Shown piece by piece: positions 27,253 through 38,642 of a stretch of 64,000 bases of DNA. The translations under genes and the position numbers were made by a program. The notes under the pieces were generated by a model. It did no database searches and was not told the origin of the DNA. It saw only the letters and a program-made list of their open reading frames with translations. Every line of letters begins with the position of its first letter. Within the stretch, counting starts at the first letter, position 1. Source of the stretch: Alphaproteobacteria bacterium (GTDB taxonomy: Bacteria; Pseudomonadota; Alphaproteobacteria; Caulobacterales; Parvularculaceae); NCBI GenBank assembly GCA_016125455.1, contig WGLS01000001.1:620001-684000 (forward strand). The letters run 5' to 3'.

Positions 27253-27368
27253 CGTTGCGTGCGCTCGATTTTCCCGCTGCAACCGCGTAGGACCCGTGTT
27301 GATCAGGAGCCGGTCGGTCAGACAGGCCAGCAGACTGACAGATAGCTTCACCGGCAGGGAGACATGCG

Positions 27369-28670
27369 ATGGCGGCGGCTGCATCATGCGCCGTAATCGG
27401 CGCGCAATGGGGCGACGAAGGCAAAGGCAAGATTGTCGACTGGCTGTCGGCTCGGGCCGATGTCGTCGTGCGGTTTCAGGGCGGGCACAATGCGGGTCAT
27501 ACGCTCGTTATCGACGGCGAGGTCTACAAACTGTCGCTCCTGCCTTCCGGCGTCGTGCGACAGAGCACGCTATCGGTGATCGGATCCGGCGTAGTCGTCG
27601 ATCCGGCAGCGCTCGTCGCAGAGATTGAACGCGTACGCGCGAAGGGCGTGGCGATCTCGCCGGACACGCTTGCGGTTTCGGATGCCGCCACGCTTATTCT
27701 TCCGCTGCATCAGGAACTCGACGCATTGCGCGAAGGCGCCGCGAGCGGCACCAAGATCGGCACCACGAAGCGCGGCATTGGCCCGGCCTACGAGGACCGC
27801 GCAGGCCGGCGGGCGATCCGCGTCGGCGACCTTGCCCATCCGGACGCGCTCGCAGCGAAAGTCGAGAACCTCCTTGTTCACCATAATGCGCTGCGCCGTG
27901 GATTTGGCGAAGCGACTCTTGAGGCGTCAGCCATTGTCGAGATGCTGGTCGCGCTGGCGCCGATGATCACGCCGTACGCGAAACCTGTGTGGCGCCTGCT
28001 CGACGCGGCGCGCCGGGAGCGAAAGCGCATTCTCTTCGAAGGCGCCCAGGGCGTGCTCCTCGATGTCGATCACGGAACGTATCCGTACGTAACGTCTTCG
28101 AACACCGTCGCCGGGCAAGCTGCGACGGGCTCCGGTCTTGGGCCTCGCGACATCGGTTACGTCCTCGGCATCGTCAAGGCGTACACGACGCGTGTCGGGG
28201 CGGGTCCTTTCCCGACGGAGCTCGAGAACGAAATCGGGAGGCGGCTTGGCGAACGCGGCCATGAATTCGGCACGGTAACCGGCCGTCGACGCCGCTGCGG
28301 TTGGTTTGACGCAGCCCTCGTCCGCCAGTCGTGTCGCGTCGCGGGCGTGGACGGCATCGCCCTGACCAAGCTCGACGTGCTTGACGGATTTGATGCGCTT
28401 GACGTTTGCGTCGGGTACGAACTGAATGGGGAGCGGCTGGATTACCTTCCGGCCGGGTCCGAAGCGCAGGCCGCCCTTACGCCGATTTACGAGACGATGG
28501 CGGGCTGGTCCGGTTCGACGGCGCGCGCTCGGTCATGGGCTGATCTCCCGGCTGAAGCGGTAAAGTATGTCCGTCGGATCGAGGAGCTGATTGAAACGCC
28601 TGTGGCCCTCGTCTCAACGAGCCCGGAACGCGACGATGTGATCCTCATGACCGATCCGTTCAGCGTCTGA
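27369..28670 (+). CDS. purA: adenylosuccinate synthase
   Basis: Joins IMP and aspartate using GTP, first committed step to AMP. The signature [16 protein letters not shown] is at the N-terminus, followed by [21 protein letters not shown] and the C-terminal GTP-binding KLDVLDG. Length is 433 aa, normal. ATG 27369 has GGGAG upstream. Transcribed alone, 116 bp after luxR. Confidence 0.97.
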   Translation: MAAAASCAVIGAQWGDEGKGKIVDWLSARADVVVRFQGGHNAGHTLVIDGEVYKLSLLPSGVVRQSTLSVIGSGVVVDPAALVAEIERVRAKGVAISPDTLAVSDAATLILPLHQELDALREGAASGTKIGTTKRGIGPAYEDRAGRRAIRVGDLAHPDALAAKVENLLVHHNALRRGFGEATLEASAIVEMLVALAPMITPYAKPVWRLLDAARRERKRILFEGAQGVLLDVDHGTYPYVTSSNTVAGQAATGSGLGPRDIGYVLGIVKAYTTRVGAGPFPTELENEIGRRLGERGHEFGTVTGRRRRCGWFDAALVRQSCRVAGVDGIALTKLDVLDGFDALDVCVGYELNGERLDYLPAGSEAQAALTPIYETMAGWSGSTARARSWADLPAEAVKYVRRIEELIETPVALVSTSPERDDVILMTDPFSV

Positions 28671-28764
28671 CGTGCGGCGATGGCCATGAGGGTGGCGCCT
28701 CGGTCGTTCGCGGCCTAAAACCCTGGGGCGTCGGGCGCGCAGCGGCGCGACGGAGGGGCGTGAC

Positions 28765-29976
28765 ATGGCAAAGAACAAGTGGATCAAGAGCGCCGGCCTG
28801 GGCGCGGCGGCGATCGTGTCGGTCGCCGCCGTCTTCTGGGCCGCGATTGGCCCGGACTGGCGGGCGCTTTTGTCGGATCCGCCCACGAACAAGGACGTGC
28901 TGTTCTGGTCGACTTCCCAGCGCGACGCCGCCTTTCGAATGCTCGACGAGGTGCCGTTCGTTTCCAGCGCCAGACGCATCGAAGCTGGCGGGAACGTCCG
29001 GGCTCTGCCGATTGGCGAGCCGCTTGACATGCTTGACTTCGATCTCGACGCCTACATGGAAGCGGGACGCGTATCGAGCATCGTAATCGTGCACGACGGA
29101 AAAGTGCGTATCGAGAGGTATAATCTCGGCTTCGGCCCGGGTGGCCGGTGGACAAGCTTTTCCGTGGCAAAGTCCTTCACATCGACGCTCGTTGGCGCGG
29201 CAATAAAGGATGGCTATATCGAAAGCATCGATGATCCGGTCTCGAAGTATGTAGAAGGGTTGAGGGGTTCGGCCTATGACGAGGTGACAGTCGAGCAATT
29301 GTTGACCATGACATCGGGCGTCAAATGGAACGAGGACTATGAAGATCCGGCATCGGACGTTGCGCTGTTTGGACAACAGGCCCCGGAGGACGGCGAAAGC
29401 TCCATCGTCAGCTACATGAAGAAACTGCCGCGCGCCCATCCGGCGGGCGAGGTCTGGAACTATTCGACCGGGGAAACCAACCTCATTGGCGCTCTGCTGA
29501 TCGAGGCGACCGGCAAGCCGCTCAGCGACTATCTGGAAGAGAAGATCTGGCGACCTTTCGGCATGGAGGCCGACGCGACATGGTTGCTTGCGCCTGATGG
29601 CGATGAAATCAGCGGCTGCTGCATCCAGGCGGCGACGCGCGACTTTGCGCGCATGGGCCTCCTAGCGCTCGACCGCGGCGTAATCGACGGCCAGCCGGTC
29701 ACGCCGGACGGCTGGTTCGCTAAAGCGTCCACGAAACAGGCGGAGACCGGCGAGCCCGCTGCGGGGTACGGGTATCAATGGTGGACGCTCGATGACGGCG
29801 CATTCCAGGCGCGCGGCATTTTTGGGCAGGGGATATTTGTTGATCCCGCGCGCAAGCTTGTAATTGCGTCGAACGGCAACTGGACGACCGCCCTCGGTCG
29901 CGCCGGCGGCGAACGCGACGCGCGCACGGACTTTTATGCCGCGGTGCGTGCGGCGATCGATGCCGAGGGGAGGTAG
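28765..29976 (+). CDS. serine hydrolase, 6-aminohexanoate-dimer-hydrolase-like
   Basis: 403-aa protein with an N-terminal membrane anchor or signal (about residues 9-28) and a beta-lactamase-fold domain. The SxxK motif is S133-V-A-K136 and the tyrosine motif Y233-S-T (WNYSTGETNLIG), as in NylB-type esterases/amidases. GYGYQWW and IFGQGIFVDP follow near the C-terminus. It is not a true beta-lactamase by sequence. The next gene, a thioredoxin, starts 6 bp downstream, so the two are probably co-transcribed. Confidence 0.88.
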   Translation: MAKNKWIKSAGLGAAAIVSVAAVFWAAIGPDWRALLSDPPTNKDVLFWSTSQRDAAFRMLDEVPFVSSARRIEAGGNVRALPIGEPLDMLDFDLDAYMEAGRVSSIVIVHDGKVRIERYNLGFGPGGRWTSFSVAKSFTSTLVGAAIKDGYIESIDDPVSKYVEGLRGSAYDEVTVEQLLTMTSGVKWNEDYEDPASDVALFGQQAPEDGESSIVSYMKKLPRAHPAGEVWNYSTGETNLIGALLIEATGKPLSDYLEEKIWRPFGMEADATWLLAPDGDEISGCCIQAATRDFARMGLLALDRGVIDGQPVTPDGWFAKASTKQAETGEPAAGYGYQWWTLDDGAFQARGIFGQGIFVDPARKLVIASNGNWTTALGRAGGERDARTDFYAAVRAAIDAEGR

Positions 29977-29982
29977 CGGCTG

Positions 29983-30483
29983 TTGAGGAGCGACCCGCAT
30001 TCGAAGGACAGGGAGGCTGGCGCGTCATCGCGCGCGGGACGGATTGCGCTTGCGCTTATGGCGGCGGCTTTATTTGTGTACGTCGCGTTTATCAGGCCGG
30101 CGACGACCGTTGTGGCGGCCGACGGGGCCGGGGAACCAGAGGTTCTTGCGGTGACCTTTGCGTCCGCCTGGTGCGCGCCGTGCCGTATTCTGAAGCCGAC
30201 GCTTGCGCGCGTCGCGCCGCGGTTCGCCGACGAACCTGTGCGGTTCTTCGAGCTGGATTACAGTTTCGGCAATGCGGATTCCGCCCGCGCGCGCGCCGCA
30301 GAGGAAGGCGTTGGCGATATTGCGGCGCGCATGGGCGGCGCGACCGGATTCACGATGCTGGTTGACCGCGATACGGGGGAGGTAATCGACACGTTGTATG
30401 CCGGCCTTTCGCCGACCGACATGGCGGCACGGATAAATGCGGCGCTCGCTGTCGCCCGGGCAACGCCGCGCGCAAGCGCCTAG
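29983..30483 (+). CDS. membrane-anchored thioredoxin-like protein
   Basis: 166-aa protein with an N-terminal anchor (about residues 20-38) and a periplasmic thioredoxin fold. The active site W-C64-A-P-C67 is intact. A cis-Pro is replaced by the segment GATGFTMLVD, so substrate handling may differ from TlpA. The start is TTG 29983, preceded by GGGGAGG; the next Met lies inside the hydrophobic stretch. Second thioredoxin of the window. Confidence 0.8.
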   Translation: MRSDPHSKDREAGASSRAGRIALALMAAALFVYVAFIRPATTVVAADGAGEPEVLAVTFASAWCAPCRILKPTLARVAPRFADEPVRFFELDYSFGNADSARARAAEEGVGDIAARMGGATGFTMLVDRDTGEVIDTLYAGLSPTDMAARINAALAVARATPRASA

Positions 30484-30943
30484 CGAAAGCGATGCGCTCG
30501 CCGATGTTCCTCAAACGCCATATCTTGATGGCCTTGGCTCGGATCCAATCGCCTGTGAATTGCTGCGCTGCAAATTGAGTATCTGCGCGCATCTCGATTT
30601 TCGCCATTAACCGTCTGTATGCGGGCGGTCGCAAATAGCGCCGATTCCCCTTGCGCGCTGGGCGATTTTGGATCATGCTTTGAATGTTCCGAGGGGCGTC
30701 CCGCCTGTCGTAAAGATACGACGACTCGTGCGACGCGCATCGAAGTTGCCAGGCTTGTTACGCTTAAGACGCGACCTGTCGTCTGATGACGGAAGGGTTG
30801 AACGCTGCCGACCCCAATGGCGGTGGGAAGGGCCGACAGACCACGCCCGATTGTCCCGCTGTCGCCGGGTCCGTGCGGAAATAGCCCGCCTAGGGATCGC
30901 AATTTACGCCGTGAACGAAGCCGGGCGCTAAGGCACTGCGCGC

Positions 30944-31017
30944 CAAGGAGCTTGGGCGTTTGGGACTGAGACGGACCCTTTGCACCTGATCCGGGTCATG
31001 CCGGCGTTAGGAACGGG
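30944..31017 (+). promoter_or_regulatory. degenerate TPP riboswitch aptamer (THI element)
   Basis: The 3' half matches the THI box closely: CTGAGA at 30966-30971, then ACCC, and ACCTGATCCGGGTCATGCCG leading into GCG. Two deviations stand out: the usual GGGGTGC on the 5' side is replaced by a GGAGC-type stretch, and GCGTAGGGA reads GCGTTAGGA with an extra T. It is not followed by any thiamine gene; the next coding gene is a cupin 348 bp away. Confidence 0.7.
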
Positions 31018-31049
31018 ACGGACGGCGGCCGCGAATGCGGCGCAACGTC

Positions 31050-31111
31050 TAGCCAGAGCCGTTTTCTTCAGCCCATTGATTAAATGGGTTGGGGGAAGCG
31101 GCTTCTGGTTA
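31050..31111 (+). promoter_or_regulatory. long hairpin downstream of the orphan TPP aptamer
   Basis: Outer stem CCAGAGCCG pairs with CGGCTTCTGG (one bulged T) and inner stem CAGCCCATT pairs with AATGGGTTG around a short loop. No U-tract follows, so it may be a Rho-assisted or antiterminator structure of the riboswitch rather than an intrinsic terminator. Confidence 0.45.
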
Positions 31112-31364
31112 TGCATCAACCAAGGTGCAAAGACCTACGGTCAACAACCGACGTCCAAAAACCCTCACGCAGTCCACGATACGAAACGGCATGCACGATA
31201 TGAATGCCAAGCCGTGCGCTGCTGCATCGAGCGCGGTTGTGGCGTTGCGCCCGATCTCATCCGATTCGCCGCTATTGGCGCGTGACCTCCCGCGGCGGGC
31301 GGGCTAGGCCGTTCTCATCGGCGCGTCGCGGTGAGCGCTCCGCTGCTAGGAGAGGGAATACGCA

Positions 31365-31901
31365 ATGGACTGGACCGCCCTGCGGCGCATCATCACTAAA
31401 AACAGTGAAGACGGACGATCGTCGGTTCTCATTGATGGGGAGCCCGCGAAGACGCTCGCCGTTGACGAAGCCGGCCTGGCGGAGATCTGGACGGCGGCCT
31501 TGAGCCGCGATCACCTCTTGTCCGGCGACGATCGCCTGACGTCGGAGAATGTCCGTCTAGAACCTGATCGTGGCGCGATGAAGGTGCGGTGGTTCACTGT
31601 CCCTGCCGACAATGACGGCCGAAGCGATGATGAACGCGAAGCGGCGGCGGCGTTCGGCTTTGCCGCTTGCGGCGCATCTCACGCCCGGATCGACACGTCA
31701 CGCCACCCAATGATGCACAAGACCGACACCCTCGATGTTATAATCCTTGTAAAGGGCGAGGTTGATCTGTTGCTCGACCAGGGCGAGCCGCAGTCGATGA
31801 AGCCAGGGGACGTCGTAATTCAGCGCGCGACGAATCATGCCTGGGTCAATCGTGGGTCGGAGACCGCGTTGCTGGTTGCGGTGCTGATCAACGCGGCGTG
31901 A
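31365..31901 (+). CDS. cupin-domain protein
   Basis: 178-aa protein whose C-terminal half (about residues 95-175) is a small beta-barrel cupin. The second cupin motif is readable as SMKPGDVVIQRATNHAWVN, and DTLDVIILVKGEVDLLLD forms the first. The N-terminal part (1-60) also looks like a cupin remnant or a lid. AGGAGAGGG precedes ATG 31365. The stop overlaps the convergent FAD enzyme by 14 bp. Substrate unknown. It is the first gene downstream of the orphan TPP aptamer. Confidence 0.8.
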   Translation: MDWTALRRIITKNSEDGRSSVLIDGEPAKTLAVDEAGLAEIWTAALSRDHLLSGDDRLTSENVRLEPDRGAMKVRWFTVPADNDGRSDDEREAAAAFGFAACGASHARIDTSRHPMMHKTDTLDVIILVKGEVDLLLDQGEPQSMKPGDVVIQRATNHAWVNRGSETALLVAVLINAA

Positions 31902-32895
31902 CCCCATCAGACAATAGCCGCCCGGCCATCGCCCGGGCCGCGGCGCTGCCGCTGTCAAACGCGCAGGACGCGTTCGGGCCAAACAGCCAATCCCCCGCCG
32001 CCATGAGCGTGCCGCACGCCGATGACAGAAATGGAAACCCGACCGGCGCCTCTGCCCGAGCATAGCGCCAACGGTGTGCGGCCGCATGGATTGGCCGGAC
32101 GTTGCGGGCATCAAGCAGGCCGCAGATGATCGGCCCAAGCTTGTCGGCGATCTCGTATTTGTCCGCCTCCAGATGGGCGTTTGTCCACTGCTGGCGGGCA
32201 TGAGCGACGATGCGGGCAGGCGCCGCCGCCCGACCGGGCTTCAGGTGCTCAAGGATCATCAGTTCAATCGGCGAGGAATGATCCTCAATTAATCGGAACG
32301 CATCGCCCTCGATCGCCGCGTCGAGGACCATCATGACGGTCCAGGTCGCCGCCATTGTCGCTGTCTCCGCGAGCCTTGCGATATCCGGGGCGGCCGATCG
32401 GACCAGCGCCGCCGTCTGGGGCGCCGGCGCGGTTACAATGATGGCGTCGGCGTCAGCGGTAGAATCGCCATCTGGGGCCTCGAGCGCGACTCGCCACCGC
32501 GCGCTGTTTCGCTCGTCGTTCCGGACGATTGACAGGGCGCGGTGCTGGAACCTGATGTCGAGCCCTTTGGCGAGCGGTCCCAACGCCGCATTCATGGCGG
32601 CCTGGCCGGTCCAGCGGGCTGACTGAGGAGCTCCCGGCCATCGCACGACATGGCCCGCGTCCGCGAGGCCAGCAACCAGTCGCCCGAATGCCCCATCGGC
32701 GTCGTCGATTCCGGGCGCGCCGTGATCGAAGGTCAAACCGTGCGCCGGCCCGTCGTCGCGCACCCGGCGCGTCGCGAGGCGGCCGCCGACGGCGCGGCTT
32801 TTCTCAAAAAGCACGAGGTCGGCGCCGGTCGCGCGCAGGTCACGCGCCGCTGCGAGGCCGGAAAGTCCCGCCCCGACAATCGCTATGCGGGTCAT
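31888..32895 (-). CDS. FAD-dependent amine oxidase, renalase-like
   Basis: 335-aa flavoprotein. The N-terminus has the dinucleotide-binding fold GAGLSGLAAARDL, an acidic ribose contact (FEKSRAVGGRLATRR) and a GHDHG-like segment (LTFDHGAPG). The C-terminus has AGDWLFGP, a typical FAD-closing motif. These features fit the NAD(P)/FAD-dependent oxidoreductases related to renalase. ATG 32895 has AAAGGAG upstream. It is divergent from the M20 peptidase gene. Confidence 0.85.
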   Translation of the reverse strand: MTRIAIVGAGLSGLAAARDLRATGADLVLFEKSRAVGGRLATRRVRDDGPAHGLTFDHGAPGIDDADGAFGRLVAGLADAGHVVRWPGAPQSARWTGQAAMNAALGPLAKGLDIRFQHRALSIVRNDERNSARWRVALEAPDGDSTADADAIIVTAPAPQTAALVRSAAPDIARLAETATMAATWTVMMVLDAAIEGDAFRLIEDHSSPIELMILEHLKPGRAAAPARIVAHARQQWTNAHLEADKYEIADKLGPIICGLLDARNVRPIHAAAHRWRYARAEAPVGFPFLSSACGTLMAAGDWLFGPNASCAFDSGSAAARAMAGRLLSDGVTPR

Positions 32896-32964
32896 CGCAA
32901 CTCCTTTCATCTTCGGGAAACGCAAGTGTCGCGCCTGAAGCTATATTGCCAGCGGCGGGAGAAG

Positions 32965-34314
32965 ATGACAGACCAAACGACGCAGCCAACGCGGGAAACG
33001 ACCATGAAAAACGCAAGAGCGGCCTTGTTTGCGGCGATAGCGGCGATGTCGCCAATTGGAGCGCATGCGGAGTTAACGGACGTCGAGAAGCAGATTGTCG
33101 CTATCGTTGACGCCAACGCCGATGAAGCGCTGACGTTTCTAGGCGAAGCGGTCTCGATCAATTCCGGCACCATGAACCATGACGGCGTCAAGGCCGTTGG
33201 CGACCTGTTTGGCCAGGCTTTTCGCGACATCGGCCTCCAGACCGAATGGATAGACCAGCGTGAGAAAACCGACCGGGCCGGACATCTGATTGCGCGTCAA
33301 GCGGGCGACCGGGGCAATCGCGTCCTGCTGATTGGTCATCTCGATACGGTGTTTCCAAAGGACAGCGATTTCCAGTCGTTCAGCATAGAGGGCGACCGCG
33401 CAATCGGACCTGGCGTTTCCGACATGAAGGGCGGCGATGTCGTCGTTCTCTTCGCGCTGAAAGCCCTCAGGGAAGCCGGTGTCCTCGATGGCGCAGCGAT
33501 CGAGGTCGTGTTCACTGGCGACGAGGAAAAAACCGGCAAGCCGATCTCGGAGGCGCGCAATGCGCTGATCGAAGCCGCGGGGCGCGCCGACGTCGCCCTC
33601 AATTTCGAAGGCGGCGAGCGCGGCGCGGCGGTGACCGGCCGGCGCGGTTCGTCCTCTTGGATTCTGAAGACCAGCGGCGAACGGCGCCATTCGAGCGGCG
33701 TTTTTTCGGAATGGGTCGGGGCCGGGGCGGCGTTCGAAATGGCCCGTATCCTGAATGAATTCTATGAAGAGCTGTCTGACGAGGAGTATCTCACTTTCAA
33801 TCCGGGGGTCGTCGTCGCTGGCACGGACGTCAAATACGACGAGGCGCAGAATCGCGGCGCCTCGTCCGGCAAGACGAACGTCGTCGCGCAAACAGCAATC
33901 GTTCATGGCGACCTTCGCTTCATCACCGAAGAGCAGAAGCAGAAGGCTCGCGCCCGGATGCGCAAGATCGTCGACAAGCATCTTCCCAAAACCGGGGCAG
34001 AGATCGAGTTTGTTGACTCATATCCGGCCATGACTCCCAACGACGCAAACGCGAAACTGCTTGGCGTCCTGTCGGAGGTCAGCGTCGATCTCGGCGGCGA
34101 AGCCTTGGCGGCGAACGATCCGGGGCGGCGCGGCGCGGCCGACATCTCATTTGCTGCGCCAATCTCCGGCGCTTCGCTGGACGGGCTTGGCGTTTACGGT
34201 TCCGGCGCACACGGACCAAATGAGGATATGGAGATACCTAGCCTTGCGCTCGCGACGCGGCGGGCGGCGATCCTGATTTATCGGTTGACCCGTGAGGATG
34301 CGCAGGCGTTTTGA
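32965..34314 (+). CDS. secreted M20-family metallopeptidase
   Basis: 449-aa di-zinc peptidase resembling glutamate carboxypeptidases. Metal ligands appear in GHLDTVF, GVSDMKGG and TGDEEKTG, and late in GSGAHGPNED. Residues 14-36 form a signal peptide ending AHAE. ATG 32965 has GGGAG at good spacing; ATG 33004 is an alternative that begins exactly at the signal peptide. The stop overlaps the next start (TGATG), so the DUF2233 gene is coupled. Confidence 0.9.
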   Translation: MTDQTTQPTRETTMKNARAALFAAIAAMSPIGAHAELTDVEKQIVAIVDANADEALTFLGEAVSINSGTMNHDGVKAVGDLFGQAFRDIGLQTEWIDQREKTDRAGHLIARQAGDRGNRVLLIGHLDTVFPKDSDFQSFSIEGDRAIGPGVSDMKGGDVVVLFALKALREAGVLDGAAIEVVFTGDEEKTGKPISEARNALIEAAGRADVALNFEGGERGAAVTGRRGSSSWILKTSGERRHSSGVFSEWVGAGAAFEMARILNEFYEELSDEEYLTFNPGVVVAGTDVKYDEAQNRGASSGKTNVVAQTAIVHGDLRFITEEQKQKARARMRKIVDKHLPKTGAEIEFVDSYPAMTPNDANAKLLGVLSEVSVDLGGEALAANDPGRRGAADISFAAPISGASLDGLGVYGSGAHGPNEDMEIPSLALATRRAAILIYRLTREDAQAF

Positions 34315-35075
34315 TGCAGGCTCGCAATCGCGGCCCGCTGCGGGCGTCAATCGCGGCGATGCTGTTCTTGGTCGGGACCATTTCAACGGCGGCCGGCGCC
34401 GACTGCCGGAGCATTGCCTATCGTGGCGATCAGTATGCGGTATGCGAAGTCGATCCGGCGCTTCAGGAAATCCGCCTCTTCCTGAACAGGCAGGGCGGGC
34501 GTCGGTTTGGGCAGTTCAATGAAATCGGGCGCGCCTTGGCGGTCGCTGGCGAGCGCCTTGAACTGGCGATGAATGGCGGCATGTACCATCGCGACCGGAC
34601 GCCTGTGGGCCTTTATATTGAAGACGGCGTCCAGCTGACGTCGCTCAATACGCGCCCTGGTCCGGGGAATTTCCACCTTTTGCCGAATGGCGTCTTCTTT
34701 GTTCTCGAAGACGGCGTCGCCGGGGTCCTCGATGCGAAGGCCTATCGCGACGCCGCGCAATATCCTCTCTACGCGACCCAGTCTGGCCCCATGCTGGTGA
34801 TCGACGGCGAGGTTCATCCCAGGTTCATTCCGGAATCGGACAGTCTCAAGCGACGCAATGGCGTCGGCGTCCGCACGGATGGTCGCGTCGTTTTTGCGAT
34901 ATCTGACGGCGCCGTAAATTTCCATGATTTCGCGACATTTTTCCGTGACGAGATGAAGACGCCGAATGCGCTATATCTTGATGGCGTGATTTCCCGCCTC
35001 TACGCGCCCGCGCTTGGTCGCGACGATCCCGGCCCGGCCATGGGCCCGGTCATTGGCGTCGTCGTCGAAGACTAA
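34314..35075 (+). CDS. DUF2233 / phosphodiester glycosidase-family exported protein
   Basis: 253-aa exported protein with a signal peptide (residues 1-29) and the NAGPA/DUF2233 domain, whose characterised members cleave GlcNAc-alpha-phosphodiesters. Family marks are LAMNGGMYH, PVGLYIEDG, ATQSGPMLVIDG, RRNGVGVRTDGRVVF and a terminal DGVISRLY. The ATG overlaps the M20 stop, which suggests the peptidase and glycosidase act on the same extracytoplasmic material. Actual substrate unknown. Confidence 0.85.
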   Translation: MQARNRGPLRASIAAMLFLVGTISTAAGADCRSIAYRGDQYAVCEVDPALQEIRLFLNRQGGRRFGQFNEIGRALAVAGERLELAMNGGMYHRDRTPVGLYIEDGVQLTSLNTRPGPGNFHLLPNGVFFVLEDGVAGVLDAKAYRDAAQYPLYATQSGPMLVIDGEVHPRFIPESDSLKRRNGVGVRTDGRVVFAISDGAVNFHDFATFFRDEMKTPNALYLDGVISRLYAPALGRDDPGPAMGPVIGVVVED

Positions 35076-35971
35076 TTGATGTTGAACACCCGCCGCGCGG
35101 TCGCGCCGAGGAAAGCGTCCCGCGTCTCGCGCTCCAGGCCAAGTTCGTCAAGGCCCTTAAGACAGCGCGCTGGCGACAGCATCGGCCAGTTGGTGCCGAA
35201 CATGATCCGAGCGCGGCCGTCCGCCTTCAGGAAGTCCACGAAGTCGCCGGGCAATCGGTGGAGAGCATAGGCGGACGTGTCGACGTAGAAATTCGGGAAC
35301 TTCCTAGCGATGGAAATGACTTCGTCGACCCACGGGAAGCCCACATGCCCGCCGACAACGACCAGCTCAGGGAAGTCCAGCAGGACATCTTCAAGATAGG
35401 GAATTAGCCGTCCGGGATCGGACGGCTGCAGCGGTCCGGTATGGCCGATCTGGGTGCAGAACGGCAGGCCTTCGTCGACGCACGCCGCATAGATTGGATA
35501 ATAGCGCCGGTCGTTCGGCGGCAGATCCCAGAGCCAGGGCAGGACCCTGACTCCGACGAAGCCCTGTCGCGCGCCGCGGCGTATCGATCGCACCGCGGAC
35601 ATTGCGTTCCTGAGATCGACGCTCATCACGCCGCGGAAGCGATCGGGCGCCGCCTGAACGTGGTTCGCAACGGCTTCATTCGAGATGAGCACGCCCTCCG
35701 GGCCGGTCCATGCCGACAGGAGCGCAAGTCCAACGCCGGATGCGTCCATCGCGGCCAGCGTCGTTGCGCGGTCCGGCAGGATCGTCTCCTTGCTTTGCCC
35801 GGTCCACCGAAGGAGACTCGCCATCCAGGGGCGGGCGGCCATTTCCGGCGTAATGATCTGCATCCAGGCGTCGACGATATCCGGCGCTTTCTGCGTGGTT
35901 ATTTGCGCGCTCCGCTCTTGCCTGTCGAGTTTAGCACCGTGGCGCGGCTGCGTCGCGGGGCGAGCGGGCAT
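35072..35971 (-). CDS. amidohydrolase-2-family protein with a degraded metal site
   Basis: 299-aa TIM-barrel protein of the amidohydrolase_2 family. The usual DAHxH at the first strand is DAWMQ here, so both metal-binding histidines are missing. Later sites are kept or altered: QIGHTGP, VGGHVGFPW, DTSAY, and FGTNWPM with Asn where most members have Asp. The start at ATG 35971 keeps the first strand (IVDAW). It may be a metal-poor or non-catalytic variant. It overlaps the DUF2233 stop by 4 bp, convergently. Confidence 0.82.
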   Translation of the reverse strand: MPARPATQPRHGAKLDRQERSAQITTQKAPDIVDAWMQIITPEMAARPWMASLLRWTGQSKETILPDRATTLAAMDASGVGLALLSAWTGPEGVLISNEAVANHVQAAPDRFRGVMSVDLRNAMSAVRSIRRGARQGFVGVRVLPWLWDLPPNDRRYYPIYAACVDEGLPFCTQIGHTGPLQPSDPGRLIPYLEDVLLDFPELVVVGGHVGFPWVDEVISIARKFPNFYVDTSAYALHRLPGDFVDFLKADGRARIMFGTNWPMLSPARCLKGLDELGLERETRDAFLGATARRVFNIN

Positions 35972-36007
35972 TCATTGCGAGCCTCGCTCCGGTTTGCTAG
36001 ACCGAAG

Positions 36008-38160
<2,153 letters not shown>

Positions 38161-38256
38161 ATTCTAATCGTCCTTGATAACCTTCATTGAAAAAAGAATC
38201 GCATGAATTGATTGATCGAGATCACCAGATCCCGCTTGCGTACTTCTCCGCATTGC

Positions 38257-38595
38257 CTATACCAAATCGACCATGGCGGACTGAGTCTCTGGGTCGGAGA
38301 GCATCATTGATGTCTTTTCGAGTGAAGCGAGGGCAGTAACAAGATGCGGCGGCGCATAGGCCGAGATTTTCTGTTTCCCTGAAACCATTAGGGCCGTTGC
38401 TTCTTCAGTGCGCTCCGAATGGTGCGTCAGTATTGAAGCGCGCTTTGCCAAGCCGGTCAGATAGTCGCTGTAAGCGTCAATCAGAAGTTCGCGCCGCCGA
38501 TCTGAATTTGAATACGCGCGTGAAAGAGCTGCTTGGGCGATAGATCCGGCAAGCGCCAAAGACGCTCTGAATCCAAGGAAAGAAAACTCGCTCAT
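38257..38595 (-). CDS. hypothetical protein in a lower-GC patch
   Basis: 112-aa helical protein without signal peptide; I do not recognise it. Its coding region and the flanking 38161-38256 are noticeably less GC-rich than neighbours, with AT-rich codons such as AAT, TTT and GAA, which suggests acquisition. It could be a small accessory or immunity-type protein, but nothing supports that directly. ATG 38595 has no strong ribosome binding site. Confidence 0.5.
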   Translation of the reverse strand: MSEFSFLGFRASLALAGSIAQAALSRAYSNSDRRRELLIDAYSDYLTGLAKRASILTHHSERTEEATALMVSGKQKISAYAPPHLVTALASLEKTSMMLSDPETQSAMVDLV

Positions 38596-38642
38596 ATTCG
38601 ATGCGGATAACAGATTCGACGTAGATTGACCCCCTCAGTCTC

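Larger units (their letters stand above)
30484..31364 (+). other. 881-bp gene-free stretch with an orphan TPP aptamer
   Basis: No gene was accepted here on either strand. It holds a TPP-riboswitch-like element (30944-31017), a strong hairpin (about 31050-31111), and a 39-codon open frame from ATG 31191 that resembles nothing known. A minus-strand open frame (30350-30607 region) overlaps the thioredoxin gene and lacks a ribosome binding site. Confidence 0.6.

Noticed and set aside
25888-28670. luxI-type synthase near the LuxR gene
   Set aside because: Neither neighbour (132-aa hypothetical or purA) has autoinducer synthase motifs.
30350-30902. Minus-strand open frames next to and overlapping the thioredoxin gene
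   Set aside because: The better of them (from ATG 30607) overlaps the thioredoxin coding region by 130 bp and lacks a ribosome binding site; composition is not protein-like.
31191-31307. 39-codon open frame after the orphan TPP aptamer
   Set aside because: Resembles no leader peptide or thiamine gene, and no ribosome binding site was seen; kept only as part of the intergenic description.
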